64,000 nt of DNA from an uncultured Saprospiraceae bacterium. GTDB lineage: Bacteria; Bacteroidota; Bacteroidia; Chitinophagales; Saprospiraceae. The notes below the pieces were generated by a model that saw nothing but the letters and a program-made list of their open reading frames with translations, searched no databases and was not told the DNA's origin. Positions 9,187-17,928 of the stretch are shown in pieces. Where the stretch lies: NCBI GenBank assembly GCA_937942435.1, contig CALDEM010000006.1, forward strand, positions 84,565 to 148,564, written 5' to 3'. Positions within the stretch are counted from its first letter, which is position 1; every line of letters starts with the position of its first letter. The position numbers and the translations under genes are program-made.

Positions 9187-12100
9187 TTAGAAAGATCCAA
9201 TTAATGCTACTCTTCTATTTTGAGCACGCCCAGCACTAGTATCATTAGTAGCTATCGGCACAAGTTCTCCAAATCCTACAGATCTCAAACGAGTCGCACT
9301 CACGCCTTTCTCAGTTAGATATGTCATAACTGCTTGAGCACGTGTCTGAGATAAAGTCATGTTTTTATCATCGTTTCCTCTGCTATCAGTATGACCTTCG
9401 ATGCTCACAGTAAGCGCAGGGAACTCTGCCATGATACCTACTACTTCATCAAGGATACCATATGAAGCACGAGTGATCGTACCACGTCCTGTCTCAAACT
9501 TAACTTCTGTTAGTGCTCTTCTAAATACTTCAGTTGCTTTAGCAGGAACTGCTTTGATACAACCATCAGGGCCTACATTACCTCCAACGTCTGGACATTT
9601 GTCATCGTTATCAACAACTCCATCTCCGTCGCTATCCTTAGGACAACCGTTAGCATCTACGATACCTCCTTCGTTAGGACATCTGTCTGCAGAACCTGCA
9701 ACACCGTCACCATCAGGATCAGAAGGACAACCATCAGCTGTTCTTGCTGCAACAGTAGGACACTTATCATCCTTATCAGCTACTCCGTCGCCGTCACCAT
9801 CTGGACATCCATTAACTGGACCAGCTGCGTTAGGACAAGCATCATCTCTATCAGCAACTCCGTCTCCATCACCATCTGGGCAACCGCTCAATGTACCTGC
9901 TGCGTTAGGACAAGAGTCATCTTTATCAGCAACTCCGTCTCCATCAGCATCTGGACATCCACCAAGTGGGCCAGCTGCGTTAGGACAAGCATCGTCTTTG
10001 TCGATCACACCGTCACCATCACTATCAGGACATCCTCCGTATAAGATATCTCCAGCCGCCAGTGGGCAGTTATCTTCACTATCGATGATACCGTCACCAT
10101 CTGAATCAGCACAACCGTCAAACTCTTTCAACCCTGGCTCATTAGGACAAGCATCTTTCTTATCTTTTACACCGTCACCATCTACATCAGATGGCCCTTC
10201 GGCTCCAAAAGTATAAGTAAGATTTCCTAAGACTCTTCTACCAATCGTAGGGAAGTTAGGGAAGGTTCTATACTCACTATCAAACAAGTTTTGAGCTGTG
10301 AGCGATAATGATAATCCATTATCAAACTTATATCCAACACCTGCATCTACAAGGTTTTTAACATCAGTATCACCTGAGTACTGCTGACCTAAAAATACTG
10401 GGAATGTTGGATCATGTTGGAACGCCATATTAGCTCTCCATCCATATTCTGGAGTAAGATTCCAACCGATTCTATATCTATTAGTAGGCTGAGAAATCGA
10501 AGTTCGTTCTGTACCATCAACACCAGCGATCTGCGGGTTGAAAATGTTTTCAGACGTCAATGATAGGTTTGCAAAAAACGACAAGTCGTTGTTAACAAAG
10601 TAGTTCAACCCAATATCAGATCCCCAGTAACTGTACTCCTCAAAAGTTCTATAACCCGCAGCTAAGTGAGTTACACCATTTTGTGGCACCTGATCTGTAG
10701 GAGTAGTAGCATGAAATGGAAGCGCTGCAAATACTTGTGCTAATGAAGCACCGCCAAATGCAGCAGATGGAGTGTTGATTGCAAGTCCACCTCCACCTGT
10801 ATAGGCTCCGTTGATAGCCGCACCTAATTGACCAGCAGTTGCAGCAGCGGTAGCTGCGTCTAACCCTAAGCCTAATAAAGCCGCTTCAATCTGTGGTTGA
10901 GCGAAGTTTTGAACAGCAGATCCCAATTGGCCATCGATGCCTCCAATTCCAGGAGCACCATCAGCACCAAATAAAATGTATGTCGGACTTATACCAGTAA
11001 ATAAAGTCGCGCCATCAATATTTCTGTTATACACATCAATAGACAAACCGAGTTTATCTCCTATTAATCCCTTATAGCCAATCTCCCATGTATCTTCTAC
11101 TCTCAAGCTCGCTGCTGGAGCATTTAATGTTCCTAAAGGTTGTCCATTAAATATGTTGAAGCCAGGTGATAGCTGACCTCCAACTCCAAGTCCGAGTGCA
11201 GCATTAGGGTCGTTAAGTTGTCCTAATATATCTCCTACAAGGCCTGCTGCCCCTGCTGTTGCAGGGTTAGCCGCAAGTCCTGCTACTAATTGACCAATGA
11301 CAGCCTGATTTAATGTTACTCCTGGTGCCGCCTCAGCACCCAGTAGGACAGCTAAAGGTAACCCATTCACTGCTCCAAGCGGCGTTGATGGTATCGCTCC
11401 TGTAAACCACTGTAGGATTGGATCATTAAATGTTTGCTCATTCTTGTTTCCTACCAACCAAACATCAAATGACCCAGGTATGATATTATTTACTGGGAAG
11501 TCAATGTTAACTTGTAGTTGTGAAGGAGCTGCTACGGCTCTATTGAAACCAGCTCTAAAGGTATGCTTTGGACTTGGTTTGTATACAAATACTGCTCTTG
11601 GTGAAAACGCTGTCTGATCCAAGAAGTTAAATCGATCGGCTCTACCTGCAACTACTAGATCAAGCTTATCGCCTAATGCAAGCTTTGTTTGGATATACCC
11701 TCCGATTATCCCGAAATCATCATCATCTTCTTCACGGCCATATACTGTGTTTTCAGTATCTGCAACTGATAATCTATAGTCAAATCCTGCAGTCCAATTA
11801 GCATTTAAAAAAGATGGTGTATCAAAGTTATATTGCAATTGCGCTTCTAACTGAGTTCTATCTATCCCAGTTGTATTACCTGTCTGATATAAGAAAGTGG
11901 GATTCTCATCCGTACCACCATTGTTTCTCAACCAAAATGCCTGTGCAAAAAGTCCACCTTTCTGAACTCTACCTTGAACCCACGTCTCTGTAGCTTGGCT
12001 TAAACCAACTCCTTGCGAATTATAAAACACTGCAGATCCATTGTTAGTACCACCTGATAATACAAGCGAGAGATCATCCTGTGGTCTAAATTCAAGTGTA

Positions 12101-13146
12101 CCATTCAATACAAATGATCTCCAATGATCCTGTATTGGGTTACCATTACCATCAGGATCTAAGTCTTCATTAGTGAGCAAAACTCTACCTGCTTGTGTTG
12201 CATCAACAATACCATTAGTAATTGCTGGTGCTGATATTGTTGTCTGAACGAGTCCTATTTGTGATGCACCTATAGGGTTGTTAAGATCATATTGAAACTC
12301 TCCACCTCTTTTTAAAACAGCATTGATCTTATAACCAAATTTGTCTGAGACCTTAGTCGCATGTCTTAATGAACCACCAAATGTACTCAACTCACCTCCT
12401 ATTAATTCAATCGTTGTTCCAGGCTTATCTATAGGTGACTTACTGATAAAGTGAACCACACCAGCTGTTACCCCAGGACCATATAGTGCAGATCCAGGAC
12501 CTCTTACCACCTCGATTCTTTCTATATCGATATTATTAAGAGGAGAGTTGATGTTATCAAATGTACCTAGCCCAGGACCAGATAATGATCTATAATCTAA
12601 GATCGGGAAAGTGGCAGAACCAAATATCCCGCCATCACCTCTAAGTTGGATATTTACTCTTCCTGCGCCTTGCTGTTGCACATAGACACCTGGTTCGTTG
12701 ATGATAGCTCTTGCAGCATTATCATTAGGCGTTGCTTCCAGCTTACGAGCTGTAAGAACTGAAACAGAAGCTGGTGCCTCCTGTATCTTCTCTCGTCTTC
12801 TCGATGCAGATATCACTACGTCATCTCCTAATAAAACTCCTTCAGACAATGTAATATCCATATTAGAAGTAGGGCCCGTAAGCGCTATATCTTGAGATGT
12901 ATACCCAGTGAAAGAAACCACAACCGTCAATGGGAATGACTGTGTTGTGTTAAAGCTAAAAGTCCCATCAAAGTCCGTTACCGTTCCTTCAGTGGTTCCT
13001 TGGACAATGATGTTGGCACCAATCAAGGCCTCTCCTGTCTCGTCGACAACAGTACCACCTATCTGTCCTTGAGCTATCATCGCAACACTAGCCATTAGGC
13101 AGATGCATAGAGATAGCAACTTAGTTACATAATTCAGATTTTTCAT
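9187..13146 (-). CDS. TonB-dependent receptor fused to thrombospondin type 3 repeats and an OmpA domain
   Basis: An outer-membrane protein of 1319 residues with an unusual multi-domain order. Residues 1-26 are a signal peptide. About 27-110 is a carboxypeptidase-regulatory domain (GGTVVDETGEALIGANIIVQG). About 115-245 is the TonB plug (APASVSVLTARKLE to IERIEVVRGPGSALYGPG), then a beta-barrel to about residue 980 (ends VLGNLTYTFG). Instead of stopping there the chain continues with eight DxDGDG calcium-binding repeats (about 983-1195) and an OmpA-type peptidoglycan-binding domain (about 1205-1319; SIEGHTDSRG, TLSQTRAQAVMTYL, SAGRAQNRRVAL). The barrel holds two long Ala/Gly-rich insertions. 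No SusD partner is adjacent. Barrel, spacer and OmpA are all well known separately; the fused order suggests a receptor tethered to the cell wall. The ligand is unknown. The plus-strand ORF 9401-10216 is its shadow. Confidence 0.93.
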   Translation of the reverse strand: MKNLNYVTKLLSLCICLMASVAMIAQGQIGGTVVDETGEALIGANIIVQGTTEGTVTDFDGTFSFNTTQSFPLTVVVSFTGYTSQDIALTGPTSNMDITLSEGVLLGDDVVISASRRREKIQEAPASVSVLTARKLEATPNDNAARAIINEPGVYVQQQGAGRVNIQLRGDGGIFGSATFPILDYRSLSGPGLGTFDNINSPLNNIDIERIEVVRGPGSALYGPGVTAGVVHFISKSPIDKPGTTIELIGGELSTFGGSLRHATKVSDKFGYKINAVLKRGGEFQYDLNNPIGASQIGLVQTTISAPAITNGIVDATQAGRVLLTNEDLDPDGNGNPIQDHWRSFVLNGTLEFRPQDDLSLVLSGGTNNGSAVFYNSQGVGLSQATETWVQGRVQKGGLFAQAFWLRNNGGTDENPTFLYQTGNTTGIDRTQLEAQLQYNFDTPSFLNANWTAGFDYRLSVADTENTVYGREEDDDDFGIIGGYIQTKLALGDKLDLVVAGRADRFNFLDQTAFSPRAVFVYKPSPKHTFRAGFNRAVAAPSQLQVNIDFPVNNIIPGSFDVWLVGNKNEQTFNDPILQWFTGAIPSTPLGAVNGLPLAVLLGAEAAPGVTLNQAVIGQLVAGLAANPATAGAAGLVGDILGQLNDPNAALGLGVGGQLSPGFNIFNGQPLGTLNAPAASLRVEDTWEIGYKGLIGDKLGLSIDVYNRNIDGATLFTGISPTYILFGADGAPGIGGIDGQLGSAVQNFAQPQIEAALLGLGLDAATAAATAGQLGAAINGAYTGGGGLAINTPSAAFGGASLAQVFAALPFHATTPTDQVPQNGVTHLAAGYRTFEEYSYWGSDIGLNYFVNNDLSFFANLSLTSENIFNPQIAGVDGTERTSISQPTNRYRIGWNLTPEYGWRANMAFQHDPTFPVFLGQQYSGDTDVKNLVDAGVGYKFDNGLSLSLTAQNLFDSEYRTFPNFPTIGRRVLGNLTYTFGAEGPSDVDGDGVKDKKDACPNEPGLKEFDGCADSDGDGIIDSEDNCPLAAGDILYGGCPDSDGDGVIDKDDACPNAAGPLGGCPDADGDGVADKDDSCPNAAGTLSGCPDGDGDGVADRDDACPNAAGPVNGCPDGDGDGVADKDDKCPTVAARTADGCPSDPDGDGVAGSADRCPNEGGIVDANGCPKDSDGDGVVDNDDKCPDVGGNVGPDGCIKAVPAKATEVFRRALTEVKFETGRGTITRASYGILDEVVGIMAEFPALTVSIEGHTDSRGNDDKNMTLSQTRAQAVMTYLTEKGVSATRLRSVGFGELVPIATNDTSAGRAQNRRVALIGSF
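9560..10195 (-). repeat. Eight thrombospondin type 3 repeat units inside the fusion gene
   Basis: Eight in-frame units follow the pattern D-x-D-G-D-G-[VI]-x-[DG]...C-P...G-C-P. The middle four are nearly identical at DNA level (units ending AAGPLGGCPD, AAGTLSGCPD, AAGPVNGCPD), pointing to recent duplication or gene conversion. Each Asp-rich loop should bind calcium and stiffen the linker. Confidence 0.88.
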
Positions 13147-13520
13147 ACAAGTTATTTGTTAGTGAATAAGCGGCGAACTACTCCAACCGCGATTAAAAGT
13201 ATGGTTTTGGCTTCTATCCAGAAAATCTTATACAGATTTATTTAACACAGAGTAAAGCCTGCCCATATTTTGATTGTACAAGTGATGTCTTAGCGCAATT
13301 ATAGTAATATTTATTAAGACTAAATCCTAAGCGGGAAATTTGCTTTCGCCGTAAATTGGCTTATCCATATTTTATTCGTCTTATGATGAACTTTAGCACC
13401 ATTTATCTGCATAGTCTTTGCCATATTCAAAGATTTTTATAGGTGCAAAAAGGTAGAGAATCTCCTCTTGCTTCGAACAAGCAATATTTTTCTAAATTCA
13501 CCGCAGCTCAATCGTTATAT
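13147..13520. other. Divergent intergenic region, no gene seen
   Basis: About 370 bases separate the divergent receptor-fusion gene and the symporter gene. The sequence is AT-rich and must hold both promoters, but I find no exact TAnnTTTG element, no long inverted repeat and no convincing ORF. A near match (TATTTTG, one base short) lies near 13267 on the plus strand. Confidence 0.5.
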
Positions 13521-15122
13521 ATGAACTTTACTACAACTGATTACGCTTTTTTCATCGGATACATCCTACTAGTTATAGGATTTGGTATCTGGATATCGAG
13601 GAGAAAGGGGGGCAATGAGACTTCTAAAGATTATTTCCTTGCCGGCAAATCACTTCCTTGGTGGATCATCGGTGGATCACTCATAGCATCTAATATATCA
13701 GCAGAACAGTTCATCGGCATGTCCGGTGATGGCTTTAGGTTTGGGCTCGCGATTGCAACATATGAGTTCATGGCAGCAGCTACCCTACTTCTTGTAGCTT
13801 GGCTGATGATACCTGTCTTCTTAAAGAAGAACATATATACGATGCCACAATTTGTGGAACAGCGCTTTGATAGTAATGTCAAAACAGGATTGGCGATCTT
13901 CTGGTTACTCATCATTGTCTTTGTTAACATCACATCGGTTCTTTACCTCGGAGCACTTACCCTCCAGACTACATTGGGTGTTAACATATTTATAGGTGTC
14001 ATAGGATTGGCTATATATTCTGCCACCTTCTCGATATTTGGAGGCTTAAAAACTGTCGTGTGGACAGATCTTATCCAAGTCTTCTTTTTGGTAGCGGGTG
14101 GATTGGCAACCACTTACTTTGCTCTTGATGCATATAGTGGCGGCACAGGATTTATGTCTGGGCTATCACAGCTATATAATGATGTAGGTGATAGGTTTAA
14201 CATGGTTCTCTTCAAGGGAGAGTTGATGTATACTAATGACTCTGGTCAGACTGTTGATGCATGGGAAAAACTACCAGGTCTGAGTGTATTAATCGGTGGT
14301 ATGTGGATTGCCAATATATACTATTGGGGAACCAACCAGTATATCATACAAAGAGCGCTTGCAGCAAAAAATCTAAAGGAGGCCCGCAACGGTATTGCAT
14401 TTGCAGCAGCGATGAAGTTGATTTTGCCACTCATAGTTGTGATCCCGGGTATAGTAGCCTATGCCATGAAGGTCAACTTGGACAAAGGAGATCAAGTATA
14501 TTCTTTTGTATTAAATGAATTTATAGGGACAGGATTTAAAGGTATTTGTTTTGCCGCCGTGATCGCCGCCGTGGGATCTTCTATCAGCTCTATGGTCAAC
14601 AGTGCATCGACGATTTTCACCTTAGATCTTTACAAGCAATATGCTAAAGGGGAAATCTCAGAGCAAAAATTAGTCAAAGTTGGAAAAACGACTGCGGCAG
14701 TATGCTTGCTCATTGGAGTTATTATCGCTCCACAGTTTACAGCACTGGAGTCAGCCTTTTCGTTTATTCAAAAGTATACGGGTTACTTCAGTCCTGGCAT
14801 CTTGGTGATCTTCTTGTTCGGTATGTTCTGGAAGCGGACTTCTACCAAAGCAGCTTTATGGGTTGTTCTTTTATCTCTACCTCTCTCTTTTGGTATCGAT
14901 GTAGCGTTCCCTGAGTCGGTTCTGCCGTTTATGAATAAGATGGGCGTTAGCTTTATTATCCTCTCGATTGTCTTGATAGCCATCTCGATGATGCAAAATA
15001 AAGGAGATGACAAAAAAGCGATACATTTTGAAAAAGGGCTCTTTGATACCAACGGTGTTTTCAAAATAGCATCGATACTTATCATAGGGGTGTTAATTGC
15101 TATCTATACACTTCTGTGGTAA
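13521..15122 (+). CDS. Sodium/sugar symporter, vSGLT-like (SSS family)
   Basis: An inner-membrane sodium:solute symporter, probably for glucose or galactose. I start it at ATG 13521 (MNFTTTDYAFFIGYILLVIG), because the GTG at 13443 only adds 26 polar residues before the first membrane helix. The resulting 533 residues match Vibrio vSGLT (about 540). Signatures are SNISAEQFIGMSG, GGLKTVVWTDLIQ, YYWGTNQYIIQRALAAK and AAVGSSISSMVNSASTIFTLDLYK, each close to the vSGLT equivalents, including the sodium-site helix 8 serines (SSISS). About 14 membrane helices are expected. A glycosyltransferase follows 16 bases downstream. Sugar preference is inferred from vSGLT similarity and is not certain. Confidence 0.9.
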   Translation: MNFTTTDYAFFIGYILLVIGFGIWISRRKGGNETSKDYFLAGKSLPWWIIGGSLIASNISAEQFIGMSGDGFRFGLAIATYEFMAAATLLLVAWLMIPVFLKKNIYTMPQFVEQRFDSNVKTGLAIFWLLIIVFVNITSVLYLGALTLQTTLGVNIFIGVIGLAIYSATFSIFGGLKTVVWTDLIQVFFLVAGGLATTYFALDAYSGGTGFMSGLSQLYNDVGDRFNMVLFKGELMYTNDSGQTVDAWEKLPGLSVLIGGMWIANIYYWGTNQYIIQRALAAKNLKEARNGIAFAAAMKLILPLIVVIPGIVAYAMKVNLDKGDQVYSFVLNEFIGTGFKGICFAAVIAAVGSSISSMVNSASTIFTLDLYKQYAKGEISEQKLVKVGKTTAAVCLLIGVIIAPQFTALESAFSFIQKYTGYFSPGILVIFLFGMFWKRTSTKAALWVVLLSLPLSFGIDVAFPESVLPFMNKMGVSFIILSIVLIAISMMQNKGDDKKAIHFEKGLFDTNGVFKIASILIIGVLIAIYTLLW

Positions 15123-15138
15123 TTAGAAAGACCAGTGT

Positions 15139-16032
15139 ATGAGCAAGCTCCTTGATATCGTCATCTGTACATATCAGCGTGAGGAGTTACTTCTGGATTG
15201 CATATCCGCCCTGGACATTCAAAGTATATATCCTCATGATTGGGGAGTCGTAGTTGTCAATAATGCATCTGCTACTTTGAGTTCGAAAACACTCGATACT
15301 CTTAGCCAGCATGACTATATCACTGTTGTAAATGAAACATCGGCTGGACTTAGCAATGCACGAAACTGTGGCATAGCAAATAGTAAGGCCCGATGGCTCG
15401 CATTCTTAGATGATGATGCCAAAGCACCTGTTGATTATATAGATCAAATCTTTAAGATTATAAAAGAGGAATCTTGGGATTGCTTCGGCGGACATATCCG
15501 ATCGTGGTGGCGTTACGGAAAGCCGAGATGGTTATCGGATGACTATGGATCAAAACCTTTTCTAAGTAAAGATAGAATCAACCTCACCCAAAAACACAAT
15601 TGGGGAAGTAATATAATAATTAGAAAAAGTAGCTTGGATGCAATTGGGCATTTCCCAACTGAGATAGGCATGCGCGGTTACAAACTTGGGTATGCAGCTG
15701 AAAATATCGTCCAAGATAGAATTAGAGAAAAAGGATTGAGCATCGGCTATGACCCTAACCTATATATAGATCATGTTGTCATGGCGCATAAGCTCAAACT
15801 ACAATGGCATTTAAAATCAGCTTATGCTACAGGTAGAGATGGGAAAAAAGTATACCCAGATCAGTACGGATTGAAAGGCATGTTGCTTTCATTTAAGAAT
15901 TGTATATCTCGACCTTTAAAATCTTTGATGTTTTTAGTTACTCATAAAGAGTTCTACTGGGAGCAAGCTTATTTAGAATCAGTGAAGCCATACTATCTAA
16001 TGGCAGGTAAGATACGTTCCTTATTTATATAA
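15139..16032 (+). CDS. Family 2 glycosyltransferase
   Basis: A GT-A fold glycosyltransferase of family 2 that should transfer a sugar from a nucleotide donor to a glycan or lipid acceptor. It opens with LDIVICTYQREELLLDCISAL, then NNASA, GLSNARNCGIANSKARWLAFLDDD, where LDDD supplies the metal-binding DxD. The acceptor half holds the conserved ED-like region YAAENIVQDRI. The 297 residues contain no clear membrane segment, although the C-terminus is basic and aromatic and could associate with the membrane. It stands 16 bases after the symporter but has no surface-polysaccharide cluster around it. Its last eight bases overlap the convergent crotonase gene. The product is unknown. Confidence 0.88.
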   Translation: MSKLLDIVICTYQREELLLDCISALDIQSIYPHDWGVVVVNNASATLSSKTLDTLSQHDYITVVNETSAGLSNARNCGIANSKARWLAFLDDDAKAPVDYIDQIFKIIKEESWDCFGGHIRSWWRYGKPRWLSDDYGSKPFLSKDRINLTQKHNWGSNIIIRKSSLDAIGHFPTEIGMRGYKLGYAAENIVQDRIREKGLSIGYDPNLYIDHVVMAHKLKLQWHLKSAYATGRDGKKVYPDQYGLKGMLLSFKNCISRPLKSLMFLVTHKEFYWEQAYLESVKPYYLMAGKIRSLFI

Positions 16033-16816
16033 ACTTTGGTTTTCTCTTTTCAGAAAATGCCTTTACCCCTTCTTTCCCATTGGCAGTTGTCAGGCGATTG
16101 GATATAGCTTGTCCTTCTAGTTCCATCTGCGCCTCTAATGAGTTTTCAAAAGTAGCATACATCAATTTTTTAATCTCACCATAGGCATCTATGGGTCCTT
16201 CTGAGAGCTTAATAGCAAGGCCCATAACTGTACTCATGAGTTGGTTGTCAGGGACTACTTGATTGACCATGTGCCATGCTTGTGCTTCTTGTGCAGACAA
16301 CTTACGATTAGTCAGTATCAACTCCATCGTTTTTCTAATGCCAATGATCCGTGGCAGAAAATAAGTAGAACTACCATCGGGTGTTAATCCGGCAGCAGTA
16401 TAAGCCATCGTAAATGATGCCGACTCTGCCGATATCACAACATCACCTATCATAGCCAGACTTAGACCTCCACCCGCAGCCATACCATTGACAGCAACGA
16501 TCAACGGCTTGGACATCCGCGCAAAATTAGAAATAGCACTATGCAAATTATCAGCCATATCCTTTAACAATTGTGGACCATCATCGCCGCCTTGGGCCAT
16601 CGCTTTAACATCACCACCAGCGCTAAAAAAAGCACCTGCTCCAGTTAAGATAACTACTCTAACAGAATGATCTTGTATGCAAGCTTCAGAAACCCGGACC
16701 AGCTCCTTGACCATTGCTATGTTCATACCATTGACCTTAGGACGATCTAGCGTAATGGTAGCGATGTTATCCAATATTGTTAAGCTAAGCGTAGTATAAT
16801 CTGGAGTAGTGATCAT
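16025..16816 (-). CDS. Enoyl-CoA hydratase/isomerase family protein (crotonase)
   Basis: A crotonase-fold enzyme acting on acyl-CoA. The first oxyanion loop is GAGAFFSAGGDVKAMAQGG and the second is VNGMAAGGGLSLAMIGDVVI. The catalytic region reads AGLTPDGSSTYFLPRIIG: an Asp stands where classical hydratases carry the second Glu, and the first Glu position (GGGLSLA) is also not acidic. This resembles PaaG-type isomerases more than hydratases, so isomerisation of an unsaturated acyl-CoA is more likely than hydration. It is divergent from an MDR oxidoreductase, with an 18-base palindrome between the two, and lies in a region of CoA-related genes. Substrate is unknown. Confidence 0.88.
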   Translation of the reverse strand: MITTPDYTTLSLTILDNIATITLDRPKVNGMNIAMVKELVRVSEACIQDHSVRVVILTGAGAFFSAGGDVKAMAQGGDDGPQLLKDMADNLHSAISNFARMSKPLIVAVNGMAAGGGLSLAMIGDVVISAESASFTMAYTAAGLTPDGSSTYFLPRIIGIRKTMELILTNRKLSAQEAQAWHMVNQVVPDNQLMSTVMGLAIKLSEGPIDAYGEIKKLMYATFENSLEAQMELEGQAISNRLTTANGKEGVKAFSEKRKPKFI

Positions 16817-16860
16817 GTGATTATTATTAAAATGCTAATAATTGTATGGACTATAACTTA

Positions 16861-16878
16861 TCAAGAATAGTATCTTGA
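16861..16878. promoter_or_regulatory. Palindrome TCAAGA-N6-TCTTGA between divergent genes
   Basis: A perfect 6-6-6 inverted repeat lies in the 85-base divergent gap between the crotonase (minus) and the MDR oxidoreductase (plus), 24 bases before the latter's ATG. Size and place suit a dimeric repressor operator, but no regulator gene is adjacent. AACT/AGTT half-sites lie just outside. Confidence 0.4.
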
Positions 16879-16901
16879 GTTGTTATAAAATATCAATATA
16901 G

Positions 16902-17903
16902 ATGAAAGCCGTAGTAGTTGTACAACTTGGAGGACTTAATAATTTGCAGATAGTAGAAAGACCAGATCCTACACCTGGCGACCATGAGGTTTTGGTGAGA
17001 TGGCATGCTACCTCTTTAAACTATCATGATTATCTCGTTGCTATAGGAGCCATCCCAGTACCTGAAGGTCGGATACCCATGTCTGACGGTGCTGGTGAGA
17101 TCTTATCAGTAGGAAAAGAAGTCAATAACTGGAAAGCTGGAGACAAGGTGATGTCGATGTTTTTCCCAGGTTGGGTGGAGGGTGCTCCAGCATTTAGAAA
17201 GATAGTTGGGGTCAGTGGCGAAACTATCGACGGCTATATCACAGAGATGTCTTGCGTCCCAGAGTCTGGGGTCACTCGGATACCTGAAGGATATACATAT
17301 GCAGAAGCAGCTACTCTACCTTGCGCAGGGCTCACTGCATGGAATGGCTTGATGCACTCTGGAGGATTGGTGGCTGGTCAAAAAGTACTCATAGAGGGTA
17401 CTGGAGGCATGTCTCTCATGGGATTACAATTTGCAAAAGCGGCAGGAGCCAAAATATATGCTACAACATCATCATCAGAAAAAGCAGAAAGATTGATGGC
17501 CTTGGGATGTGAGGCCGTCGTTAATTATAAAGAAGATGAGCGATGGGGAAAAACAATTTTTAAAAAATCAGGTGGTATAGACCTAACCCTTGATGTAGGA
17601 GGAGGATCTACTATGGGGCAATCCATCGAAGCTTCTAAAATCGGAGGCACTATCATATCGATAGGTATCCTGGGTAACGGACGCAAAGGGTCAATCACCT
17701 TCCCAAAACTGTTTTTTAAGTTTATAAACATGAAAGGTATAGCTGTAGGTAGTCGTGTCATGCAAGAAGATATGATCAATGCGATCGAGACGAACTCTAT
17801 CAAACCCAATGTTGATAAAAGTTTTTCCTTCGATCAATTAGCAGACGCTTTTAAATATCAAGAGAGTGGACAGCATTTTGGCAAGATTGTGTTGGAGTGG
17901 TAA
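16902..17903 (+). CDS. Zinc-independent MDR oxidoreductase (quinone-oxidoreductase-like)
   Basis: A medium-chain dehydrogenase/reductase of 333 residues. The GroES-like half runs from KAVVVVQLGGLNNLQIVE to about residue 130. The NADPH-binding Rossmann motif is LIEGTGGMSLMGLQFAKAAGAKIYATTSS, with an SSSEKAERL stretch suiting the NADP phosphate. The Cys and His ligands of catalytic zinc are missing (the usual Cys position reads NYHDYL), so it is a reductase-type member such as a quinone or enoyl reductase. It diverges from a crotonase gene and converges with a carboxymuconolactone decarboxylase-like gene 25 bases away. The substrate cannot be told from sequence. Confidence 0.87.
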   Translation: MKAVVVVQLGGLNNLQIVERPDPTPGDHEVLVRWHATSLNYHDYLVAIGAIPVPEGRIPMSDGAGEILSVGKEVNNWKAGDKVMSMFFPGWVEGAPAFRKIVGVSGETIDGYITEMSCVPESGVTRIPEGYTYAEAATLPCAGLTAWNGLMHSGGLVAGQKVLIEGTGGMSLMGLQFAKAAGAKIYATTSSSEKAERLMALGCEAVVNYKEDERWGKTIFKKSGGIDLTLDVGGGSTMGQSIEASKIGGTIISIGILGNGRKGSITFPKLFFKFINMKGIAVGSRVMQEDMINAIETNSIKPNVDKSFSFDQLADAFKYQESGQHFGKIVLEW

Positions 17904-17928
17904 AAAACACTATTCTATAAAATGGAAC

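Noticed and set aside
9401-10216. Plus-strand ORF of 271 residues, rich in Ser/Pro repeats (SSLSATPSPSPSGHP)
   Set aside because: It is the antisense shadow of the TSP3 repeats and OmpA region of the receptor fusion; its repeats simply mirror DxDGDG codons, and it has no start-region signals.
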